A stretch of DNA of 24,743 nt from assembly GCA_004299215.1 (NCBI GenBank), contig SCTD01000210.1:1-24743 (forward strand), given 5' to 3'. This document shows, in pieces, positions 15,422 to 22,106 of this stretch; positions within the stretch are counted from its first letter, which is position 1, and the number at the start of each line of letters is the position of its first letter. A program made the translations under genes and the position numbers. The notes under the pieces are model-generated. The model worked only from the letters and a program-made list of their open reading frames with translations, searched no databases and was not told where the DNA came from. Source of the DNA: Frankiales bacterium. GTDB lineage: Bacteria; Actinomycetota; Actinomycetes; Mycobacteriales; SCTD01.

Positions 15422-15994
15422 TCAGGCGCGCTCGAGGACGCCGAGCGGGTCGCAGAGCCGGCAGGGCTGCAGCCCCTCGACCTCGGCGTCGCCGACGGCG
15501 TGCACGTCGTCGCGACCGGTGACGATCGCGCAGTCGGGGCGGTGCAGCATCGAGCCGTGGGCGGTGGCGACCAGGCCGTGCGCGCCGCTGCCGTTGCTCG
15601 AGGCGGCCTTGCGACGGCCCCTCGCCTGCGCGGGAACCGGCTCGGCCGCGCTCGTCCTGAGCTGGGTCAGCTCGGCGCGCAGCTCGCGCACGGCCAGCAG
15701 CAGCTCGTCGTCCCGGGCGCCCTGCTCGCGCGACGTGCGCGCGATCCAGGAGCCGAACAGGACGAAGCCGCCGGTCATCACGAGGCCGAGACCGAGCAGC
15801 CCACCACTGACGAGGTACGGCACCTGCTCGAACAGGTACGGCGTGTGCGACGCGCCGTACCAGCCGAGCAGGACCATCACCAGGCCGAGCGGCAGCAGCA
15901 CCGCAGCCAGCACGGTCATCAGCTGATCGGCGGTCGAGACGCGGTCCCGGAGCCGGGTCGGGCGGGCGTCGGCGAAGGCGTCGGGCTCGGTCAC
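15422..15994 (-). CDS. Two-pass membrane protein with a C-terminal His/Cys metal motif
   Basis: 190 aa from GTG 15994 (GTGA overlap with the gene before). Two membrane segments lie at about 25-48 and 58-85. A charged helix follows (DDELLLAVRELRAELTQL, about 92-110, probably a short coiled coil), then a basic linker, then a motif with H151, C155, C178 and C181 (HRPDC, later QPCRLC). The H-x3-C...C-x2-C spacing resembles the small Ada-type zinc-binding module, so I infer metal binding; a redox role is the alternative. The topology puts the motif on the same side as the N-terminus, probably the cytoplasm. I do not know a named family. Its position inside the Liv operon suggests an accessory to the importer. 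Confidence 0.75.
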   Translation of the reverse strand: MTEPDAFADARPTRLRDRVSTADQLMTVLAAVLLPLGLVMVLLGWYGASHTPYLFEQVPYLVSGGLLGLGLVMTGGFVLFGSWIARTSREQGARDDELLLAVRELRAELTQLRTSAAEPVPAQARGRRKAASSNGSGAHGLVATAHGSMLHRPDCAIVTGRDDVHAVGDAEVEGLQPCRLCDPLGVLERA

Positions 15995-17508
15995 GGGCGC
16001 TCCTCGGTCCGCAGGTCGGGCAGATCGCTGGGGGCGCCGAAGGCGCAGCCGCCGCCGAGGAGGGCGCCGCCGAGCGCGGCCCCCTGCAGGGCCAGCAGGC
16101 CGCGTGCCCCGACCCCGGCCAGGAACAGGCCGGTGAGCACGAGCATCAGCGGCAGCCCGCCGAAGCCGGCCGGTCGGGAGTCCGCGGACGTGGCCACGAC
16201 CGGCAGTGCCGCACCGGCCTCCGCGGGCGCGCTGACCGGTGCCTCGATCCCGGCGCTGACGGGCGCCGCGACCGGGATGCCCGGGGTGCCGGGGATGGCC
16301 GGCGTGCCGGCCATCCCGCCGGTGAGCGGCGGGAGCTCCAGCGTCGGGAAGTCGAACATCAGCGGGAGCGTGGCGGCGGCCGCGGCATCGGCCTGGCCCA
16401 TGATGAAGGTGATCTTGGGCGTGGCGGACAGCGTGTAGAAGAGCAGGTTGTTCGGCTGCGGCGCCGACGGCGGGAGCCCGGGGATCGCCGGCACCTCGCC
16501 GAACACGCCGCCCAGCGCGTCGGCGAGACCGGGGATCTCGTTGATGGCGCCGCGCAGCACCACGGTGTCGACGGTGATCCGCAGGCCCTGCGCACGACGC
16601 GTCGCCGACGCCCCGGTCTCGGTCGACTTCTGGGAGACCGGCTCGACGGTCAGGCCGAGCGTCTTGAGGGCGTCGAGCCCGTTGCCGAGCTGCTCGGGGT
16701 AGCCCGCCGCGGGCTCCTCGGAGCCGGGGCGCACGCCGTTCTCGTCGACGACGAACGGCGTGCCGGCGATGCTCAGGCCGGAGACCGTGGTCGACCCGGC
16801 CGACGCGGCCTTCACCGCGTCGCTGCGCGTCTCGAGGGTCGTGACGACCGAGTCGATGGTGATGGTGCCGCCGAGCAGGGACACGTCGGTGACCTTGGAG
16901 ACGGCAGTGGAGACCAGGACGTCCTTCACGTCGTCCTTGCTCTTGTTGTCGGCCACGGTGGTCGCCGACGAGGTCGAGCTCGCGTTGCCGAACGACATGG
17001 CCTGCTCGCTGCCGGGCGGCTGGCCCTGGGTGCTCGCCGTCGCCGACATGTCGAGCCCGAGCGCCTGGCTCCTCATCTGCGCGGCGCCCATGTTCGTCTC
17101 GGCCGTGGGCGTGCCGCCGGGGTAGGAGGAGTAGGCCTGGACCGGGTAGACGGTGCTCGGGTCACCGGTGACCTGCGGCAGGCCCTCGCCGAAGAGCCCT
17201 CCTGGCCACAGCGAGCTGGCGATGGCGCGTCCGGTCGGCCCGGTGTTGAGCTGGACCAGGGTGAACGACGGGTCGACCTCGACGATCGCTGCCTCGGGCG
17301 GTCGCGGGATGGGGATGCTCGGGTCGTCGAGCAGGACCTTGAAGGGCGCAGCGCTGGACTCGGCGATGAAGCCGCCCAGGTCGGTGTCGGTGCGCGGCTC
17401 GGCCGCGTTGACCGGCGCGCTGAGCAGCGGCACGCTGCCGATGACGACGACGCCCGACAGCAGCGCGCCCCATGCTCGTGCTCGACGCACTCGCCGGTCT
17501 GCGGTCAT
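15991..17508 (-). CDS. Exported, membrane-anchored protein of unknown function in the ABC operon
   Basis: 505 aa. The signal peptide (about 1-35, cleavage near VNA-AEP) is followed by a long mature region rich in Ser, Thr, Ala and Gly with several beta-type segments (SLLGGTITIDSVVTTLETR, VSGLSIAGTPFVVDENGV, RITVDTVVLRGA). A Pro/Gly-rich stalk comes next (GMAGTPAIPGTPGIPVAAPV). The C-terminal membrane segment at about 450-468 is followed by a second hydrophobic stretch to about 491 containing one Cys. The organisation resembles actinobacterial 'choice-of-anchor' surface proteins, but I cannot assign a family. ATG 17508 overlaps the livF stop (ATGA); its own stop overlaps the next gene. It would be held outside the membrane beside the importer, perhaps capturing or channelling substrate (inference). 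Confidence 0.75.
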   Translation of the reverse strand: MTADRRVRRARAWGALLSGVVVIGSVPLLSAPVNAAEPRTDTDLGGFIAESSAAPFKVLLDDPSIPIPRPPEAAIVEVDPSFTLVQLNTGPTGRAIASSLWPGGLFGEGLPQVTGDPSTVYPVQAYSSYPGGTPTAETNMGAAQMRSQALGLDMSATASTQGQPPGSEQAMSFGNASSTSSATTVADNKSKDDVKDVLVSTAVSKVTDVSLLGGTITIDSVVTTLETRSDAVKAASAGSTTVSGLSIAGTPFVVDENGVRPGSEEPAAGYPEQLGNGLDALKTLGLTVEPVSQKSTETGASATRRAQGLRITVDTVVLRGAINEIPGLADALGGVFGEVPAIPGLPPSAPQPNNLLFYTLSATPKITFIMGQADAAAAATLPLMFDFPTLELPPLTGGMAGTPAIPGTPGIPVAAPVSAGIEAPVSAPAEAGAALPVVATSADSRPAGFGGLPLMLVLTGLFLAGVGARGLLALQGAALGGALLGGGCAFGAPSDLPDLRTEERP

Positions 17509-18218
17509 GCGGCACCTCCCAGGTAGGCCTCGGACAGCTGAGACTCGATGTCGGCGGGCTCGCCGACCGCGGTGACGCGGCCACCCACCATGACGACGGC
17601 GTACTGCGCGACGGCGAGCGCGCGGCGGGCGAACTGCTCGACCACCAGGACGGACACCCCCGTCGCGGCGATCTCGGCGACCAGCTCGTAGAGCTGCTCG
17701 ACGATGAGCGGCGCGAGCCCCATCGAGAGCTCGTCGAGCATGAGCAGCGCCGGGTCGGTCGCGAGCGCGCGTGCCATGGCGAGCATCTGCTGCTCACCGC
17801 CGGAGAGCCGGCCGGCGAGCTGGCTGCGCCGCTCCTGCAGCCGCGGGAACTGCGCGAAGGTCCGCTCGCGGATGTCCTTCTCGCCGACCTTCGCGGTGTA
17901 GGCGAACAGCCGGAGGTTCTCGTCGACGGACAGGTTCGGGAACACACCCCGGCCCTCGGGGATCGTGCACAGGCCGGCCCGGGCGAGCCGGTCGGGGTCG
18001 GCGCCGTTGAGGTGGTGACCCGACAGGTGCACGTGACCGGACGTCGGCGGCATCTGACCGCTCGCGACCCGCAGCGTCGTGCTCTTGCCGGCGCCGTTCG
18101 GCCCGAGCAGCGCGACCACGCAGCCGCGCGGGACCGTGAGGTCGACGCCGTGCAGCACCTCGATCCGGCCGTACGCCGCGTGCACGTCGATCAGCTCGAG
18201 AGCGGGGGTCTCCGTCAT
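17505..18218 (-). CDS. livF: ABC transporter ATPase, LivF type
   Basis: 237 aa. Walker A is GPNGAGKS (39-46), the signature is the canonical LSGGE (138-142), and Walker B is LLMLDE (158-163). The IPEGRGVF segment near 86-93 is the LivF form of the Q-loop region. The switch position reads VVEQF (Q195) where most ABC ATPases have His, as is usual for LivF. It pairs with LivG to power the Liv-type importer. It overlaps livG (ATGA, 18215-18218) and the 505-aa protein gene (ATGA), so expression is coupled throughout. Confidence 0.93.
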   Translation of the reverse strand: MTETPALELIDVHAAYGRIEVLHGVDLTVPRGCVVALLGPNGAGKSTTLRVASGQMPPTSGHVHLSGHHLNGADPDRLARAGLCTIPEGRGVFPNLSVDENLRLFAYTAKVGEKDIRERTFAQFPRLQERRSQLAGRLSGGEQQMLAMARALATDPALLMLDELSMGLAPLIVEQLYELVAEIAATGVSVLVVEQFARRALAVAQYAVVMVGGRVTAVGEPADIESQLSEAYLGGAA

Positions 18219-18961
18219 GCCGGCACGTCCTCGAGGTCGGCGGACGCCCCCGTGTCGGCGCCGAGGTAGGCGTCCTGCACGCGCGCGTCGGCGGCGATGA
18301 CCTCCGGCGGTCCGGTGGCGATGATGTGGCCGAAGTCGAGGACGTGGATCGTCGAGCACAGGCTCATCACCAGCTCGACGTCGTGCTCGACGAGCAGCAC
18401 CGACCGGCCGTCGTCGTCGGCCAGCGACCGGACCAGCTTCTCGAAGTCCTCGGTCTCGTCGTCGGACAGGCCGGAGGACGGCTCGTCGAGCAGCAGCAGC
18501 TGCGGGTCGCAGGCCAGCGCGCGGGCGAGCTCGGTGAGCCGGGCGATGCCGGTCGGGACGGAGTCGGCGGGGACGTCCTGGAAGCCGCGCAGACCGACCC
18601 GGTCCAGCAGCCCGTCGCGCACCGTCGCCGGCGAGGAGACGCCGCGCATCTCGGCCGCGACCAGGACGTTCTCGCCGACCGTCAGCGAGCCGAAGACCTC
18701 GAGCCGCTGAAAGGTGCGGCCGATCCCCATCCGCGCGCGACGGCGCGGCGCCATCTCGGTGATGTCGACGTCGCGGAAGCGGACCCGGCCGGTGGTCGGC
18801 TCCTGCAGCCCGGTGATGACGTTGAAGAGCGTCGTCTTGCCCGCGCCGTTCGGCCCCATGAGGCCGACGACCGCGCCCTCCTCGACCTCGAAGGTGGCAT
18901 CGGTGACGGCGTGGACGCCGCCGAAGCGGACGCCGACCTCGGTGAGCTCAAGAAGCGCCAA
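18215..18961 (-). CDS. livG: ABC transporter ATPase, LivG type, with altered signature
   Basis: 248 aa. Walker A is GPNGAGKT (36-43), the Q-loop is Q85 in TFQRLEVF, Walker B is LLLLDE (155-160), and the switch His is H193 in VEHD. Where LSGGQ is expected the protein has VPTGI (135-139, in SVPTGIARLTELARAL), a clear departure from the consensus although the following helix is normal. The start is TTG 18961 (MALLELTEVGVRFGG), as there is no ATG or GTG in a suitable place; it overlaps the permease gene by 14 nt. Works with LivF and the fused permease. Confidence 0.9.
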   Translation of the reverse strand: MALLELTEVGVRFGGVHAVTDATFEVEEGAVVGLMGPNGAGKTTLFNVITGLQEPTTGRVRFRDVDITEMAPRRRARMGIGRTFQRLEVFGSLTVGENVLVAAEMRGVSSPATVRDGLLDRVGLRGFQDVPADSVPTGIARLTELARALACDPQLLLLDEPSSGLSDDETEDFEKLVRSLADDDGRSVLLVEHDVELVMSLCSTIHVLDFGHIIATGPPEVIAADARVQDAYLGADTGASADLEDVPA

Positions 18962-20891
18962 CGACCTCGCCCTTCTCGATCCGGGCCAGGTCGAGCTGCC
19001 GCGGCAGCGCGGCGCGCAGCCGGTTGCCCCAGCCGAAGAGCAGCTGGGCCACGCCGTTCGGGTTGCCGCCCAGGCCGAGGACGGCGAGCAGCAGCAGGAC
19101 GTAGATGACGCCGGCGAGCGCCGGGACCTGGTCGAGCAGGACGGGCATCAGGCCGTACGCCAGCCCGCCGAGGAGCACGCCGGTCACAGTCGTGACGCCG
19201 CCGACCACGGCGAACAGCAGCAGCGGCAGGCTCTGGAAGAACATGAAGTCCGCGGTGCTGATCGAGACCCGCATGCCGGTGTAGAAGACGCCGGCGACGC
19301 CGGCCAGGCCTGCGCTGACCGCGAAGACGGCGACGCGGACCGCGCGGGTGTTGTAGCCGAGCGTCGCGCAGGCCGCCTCGCTGTCGCGCGCGGCGAGCAG
19401 GATGCGGCCGTACCGGCTGCGGCGCACGCCGAGCACCAGGAAGCCCATCAGCACGAAGGCGACCGCGACCGACATCGCCATCGCGCGCTCTCCCGTCAGG
19501 TCGAGGCCGAGCAGGCTGCCGCGCTCCAGGGTGAGCGAGCCGCCGCCGGCGCCGAAGCCGAACTTGGTCTGGAAGAGCATCGAGTCGAGCGCGCTCGCGA
19601 CGGCGAGCGTCGCGAGGCCGAGGTAGAGCCCGCGCAGCCGCAGCGCGGGGACCGCCACGAGCACGCCCAGCAGGGCGGTCGCGAGGAAGGCCCAGGCGAT
19701 CGACCACACCGTGATCCCCGCGTCGACGAACGGCAGCAGCTTGCCGCCGACCACCAGGCCGCCGACGCCCACGAAGCTCATCTGGCAGAGCGAGACGTCG
19801 CCGCCGTAGCCGACCAGCAGCACCAGCGACAGCATGATGAGCGAGATGCACAGCGCCTGGCCGAAGCGCGAGTTGTCGGCCTCGCTGAGCGAGCCGGTCA
19901 GCACGAAGACGCCGGCCAGGAACACCGCGCCCCAGGTGAGGGTCCGGCTCCACGACGGCAGCGCGGGCATCTTGGTGCCGGCCACCCGCCCGACGCGCAG
20001 CTTGTCCTGCGGCAGCATCAGCATCACCGCCAGCAGGAAGATCGTCGGCAGCGCGATGCGGGTGCCCTGCACCAGGCCGCCGAGGGTCTGGTCGACGGAG
20101 GCGGGGATGTAGGCGACGCCCCACTGCGCGTACGACGTGAGCAGTCCCAACACGAGCGCACCGACGAAGGTGCGCGGCAGGTTCTTGAGCCGGCCGACCA
20201 TGGCGGCGGCGTAGGCCGCGATCACCAGCAGGGTGAGGTTCAGGTAGTCGAGCTGCAGCGTCGGCACCAGCAGCACGCCGGCGAGTGCCGCCAGCGAGCA
20301 GCCGATCGCCCAGGACAGCCCGGACAGCCGGTTCGGCCGGGCGCCGTGCAGCGCGAGCAGCTCGCGGTTGTCGACGACCGCGCGCATCGCGGTGCCGGTG
20401 CGGGTCCGGTTGAGCAGCACGAACAGGGCGGCCGCCACCGCGACGGCGACGCCGAAGGTGATGAGCTGCTGGGCGGTGATGAAGTAGTCGCCGACCTGCA
20501 GGCCGCGGCCGTTGAAGTACGGGTCGACCTTGCGCCCGGCCGGCGGCCACAGCGCCTGGGCCGCCCCGATGAGGGCGACGAGCAGGGCGACGGTGACGAC
20601 GAGCGCGACGGCCACGGGCGCGTCCGTGAGCTTGCGCATCATGAAGCGCTCGATGAGCAGGCCGAACAGCGGCGCGAGCACGCCGACGACGAGGACCAGG
20701 GCCAGCAGGGGCGGGAGCCCCCGGTCGACCGCCAGCTCCCAGTAGACGAACGCCATGAACATCCCCACCGAGCCGTGGGCGATGTTGAAGACGTTGCTGG
20801 TGGCGTAGGTGAGGACGAGACCGCTCGCCGCCACGGCATAGGCCGACCCGGCGATCAACCCGATGATCGTGAAGGCCAGGAACTGGCTCAC
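18948..20891 (-). CDS. Fused LivH-LivM permease of a Liv-type ABC importer
   Basis: 647 aa, about the sum of LivH and LivM. The N-terminal half (to about 290) carries LivH features: GLIAGSAYAVAASGLVLTYATSNVFNIAHGSVGMF and RTRTGTAMRAVVDNRELLALHG. The C-terminal half (about 335-620) carries LivM features: LVLLVGYGGDVSLCQMSFVGVG, LRLRGLYLGLATLAVA and RYGRILLAARDSEAACATLGYN (the ATPase-coupling loop). I count roughly 16-18 membrane segments. Fused LivHM permeases are known in Actinobacteria. It starts at GTG 20891 and heads the operon. A CRP-like site lies 48-63 nt upstream, and the KstR-controlled SDR gene ends 109 nt upstream on the same strand. Confidence 0.92.
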   Translation of the reverse strand: MSQFLAFTIIGLIAGSAYAVAASGLVLTYATSNVFNIAHGSVGMFMAFVYWELAVDRGLPPLLALVLVVGVLAPLFGLLIERFMMRKLTDAPVAVALVVTVALLVALIGAAQALWPPAGRKVDPYFNGRGLQVGDYFITAQQLITFGVAVAVAAALFVLLNRTRTGTAMRAVVDNRELLALHGARPNRLSGLSWAIGCSLAALAGVLLVPTLQLDYLNLTLLVIAAYAAAMVGRLKNLPRTFVGALVLGLLTSYAQWGVAYIPASVDQTLGGLVQGTRIALPTIFLLAVMLMLPQDKLRVGRVAGTKMPALPSWSRTLTWGAVFLAGVFVLTGSLSEADNSRFGQALCISLIMLSLVLLVGYGGDVSLCQMSFVGVGGLVVGGKLLPFVDAGITVWSIAWAFLATALLGVLVAVPALRLRGLYLGLATLAVASALDSMLFQTKFGFGAGGGSLTLERGSLLGLDLTGERAMAMSVAVAFVLMGFLVLGVRRSRYGRILLAARDSEAACATLGYNTRAVRVAVFAVSAGLAGVAGVFYTGMRVSISTADFMFFQSLPLLLFAVVGGVTTVTGVLLGGLAYGLMPVLLDQVPALAGVIYVLLLLAVLGLGGNPNGVAQLLFGWGNRLRAALPRQLDLARIEKGEVVGAS

Positions 20892-20938
20892 GGCTCGAGT
20901 CCTCCGTCTCCGTCGGCGCTGCTGGGGTGTGGAGCGGC

Positions 20939-20954
20939 TGTGTCACAGATCACA
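20939..20954 (-). promoter_or_regulatory. CRP/GlxR-like binding site upstream of the Liv operon
   Basis: TGTGTCACAGATCACA fits the 16-bp CRP/GlxR pattern TGTGA-N6-TCACA with one mismatch. It lies in the 109-nt gap between the SDR gene and the permease gene, 48-63 nt before the permease start. I find no KstR-type palindrome in this gap. Confidence 0.5.
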
Positions 20955-21000
20955 ACGTGCTGGGAGGATCTTCGACACGGGTGCCGCCAACCCTTCTCGG

Positions 21001-21906
21001 TCACGACAGCGCGTAGAACTCCGCTGCGGTGAAGCCGGCCCCCGGGTCACGGTCGGCGAAGTAGCTGCCCAGGGCCCCGTCGAGGTCCTCGAGCGTCCAG
21101 CTGGGCCCGCTCGCGTCGAACCGCTTCTCCACCGTGGGAGCGCCCGCCAGCGCGACCATCGGGCCGTACGCCACGAAGACCTGGCCGGTGATCGCGGCCG
21201 CGGCCGGTGACGCGAGGTAGGCCACCAGCGGGGCGACGTGGTCCGCGGACAGCGGGTCGGCGCCCTCGGGAGCCTCGCCGAAGACGTTCTCGGTCATGGC
21301 GGTGCGGGCGCGGGGGCACAGCGCGTTCGCCCTGACGCCGAAGCGCCCGCAGGCGTGGGCGGTCGAGAGGGTCAGGGCGGTGATCCCGGCCTTGGCGGCG
21401 GCGTAGTTGGGCTGGCCGGGCGAGCCGAACAGGAACGCCTCGCTGGAGGTGTTGATGACGCGCGCGTCGACCGTCTCGCCGGCCTTCGAGCGGGCGCGCC
21501 AGTGCGCCGTGGCGAAACGGGTGGTGGCTGCGTGACCCTTGAGGTGGACGCCGATCACGGTGTCCCACTCCTGCTCGCTGATGTTGAAGATCAGCCGGTC
21601 CCGGAGCACGCCCGCGTTGTTGACGAGCACGTCGAGCCGGCCGTAGCTGTCGACCGCCGCCTGCACCAGCCCCTCGGCGACCGACCAGTCCGACACGTCG
21701 CCCGGGGCGGCGACGGCGGAGCCGCCTCTGCTCTCGATCTCGGCGACGACCTGCGCCGCCGCCCCGGCGTCGTAGTCGTTGACGACCACGCTCGCACCGG
21801 CGGCGGCGAGCGCGAGGGCCTCGGCGCGACCCAGGCCCTGCCCGGCCCCGGTGACGAGGGCGGAGCGGCCGTCGAGCCGGAGCCGGTCGGTCTGCGGAGC
21901 GGTCAC
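21001..21906 (-). CDS. Short-chain dehydrogenase, Rv3548c / HSD17B4-like
   Basis: 301 aa from GTG 21906 (VTAPQTDRLRLDGR); the longer frame from 21951 begins inside the operator and adds non-family residues. The cofactor motif TGAGQGLG is at 19-26, NNAG at 96-99, and the likely catalytic residues are S155, Y168 and K172 (NTSSEAFLFGSPGQPNYAAAK). The NDYDAGAAAQVVAEI segment after strand 2 and the DRLIFNISEQEWDTVI block are typical of the 3-hydroxyacyl-CoA dehydrogenase-type SDRs of steroid clusters (Rv3548c-like). The likely step is oxidation of a 3-hydroxyacyl side chain. Two KstR-type palindromes precede it, and the Liv importer operon follows. Confidence 0.87.
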   Translation of the reverse strand: MTAPQTDRLRLDGRSALVTGAGQGLGRAEALALAAAGASVVVNDYDAGAAAQVVAEIESRGGSAVAAPGDVSDWSVAEGLVQAAVDSYGRLDVLVNNAGVLRDRLIFNISEQEWDTVIGVHLKGHAATTRFATAHWRARSKAGETVDARVINTSSEAFLFGSPGQPNYAAAKAGITALTLSTAHACGRFGVRANALCPRARTAMTENVFGEAPEGADPLSADHVAPLVAYLASPAAAAITGQVFVAYGPMVALAGAPTVEKRFDASGPSWTLEDLDGALGSYFADRDPGAGFTAAEFYALS

Positions 21907-21943
21907 GAGTCGGGCCTCCAGCGGCACAAAGGGACACAGGCGT

Positions 21944-21981
21944 AAGAACACGTTCTACGTGGTGTACGTCACTCCGGTCAA
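21944..21981 (-). promoter_or_regulatory. Promoter with a perfect KstR-type operator over the -10
   Basis: AGAACACGTTCT (21945-21956) is a perfect palindrome. On the minus strand TAGAAC (21952-21957) would be the -10 and TTGACC (21976-21981) the -35, with an 18-nt spacer. The start would fall near 21945, leaving a short leader to the SDR GTG at 21906. Confidence 0.8.
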
Positions 21982-22000
21982 GGGTGCTCGACCATCTGAT

Positions 22001-22014
22001 GAGAACGTGTTCTA
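22001..22014 (-). promoter_or_regulatory. Second KstR-type operator, upstream of the SDR promoter
   Basis: AGAACGTGTTCT (22002-22013) is a perfect palindrome and the exact reverse complement of the site at 21945-21956. The centres are 57 bp apart, and it lies upstream of the -35. A looping or cooperative role is possible. Confidence 0.75.
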
Positions 22015-22047
22015 CTGCCCGCCGCCGATCGCGGGCCGCACGATTTC

Positions 22048-22090
22048 CATGATCACCGGGGACACGCCGGGCGTGTCCCGCGTGATCATG
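22048..22090 (-). terminator. 43-nt near-perfect hairpin after the fadD17 stop
   Basis: Arms of 21 nt (22048-22068 and 22070-22090) pair except for two adjacent internal positions and enclose a single base. The tips read CATGATCAC and GTGATCATG. It begins 16 nt beyond the fadD17 stop on the minus strand and separates that operon from the KstR-controlled promoter of the SDR gene. There is no U-run after it, as is common for actinobacterial hairpin terminators. Confidence 0.7.
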
Positions 22091-22106
22091 AGGATCGGCC
22101 CAGCGG

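Noticed and set aside
16230..16330. GC-rich inverted repeats inside the 505-aa protein gene
   Set aside because: They arise from coding for the Gly/Pro/Ala-rich stalk and have no independent support as a regulatory structure.
18714..21032. Very long plus-strand open frame (over 770 codons) opposite the permease and livG genes
   Set aside because: It is antisense to clearly conserved transporter genes and its product is a low-complexity Gln/Arg/Asp/Glu/His sequence, as expected from opposite-strand reading of GC-rich codons.
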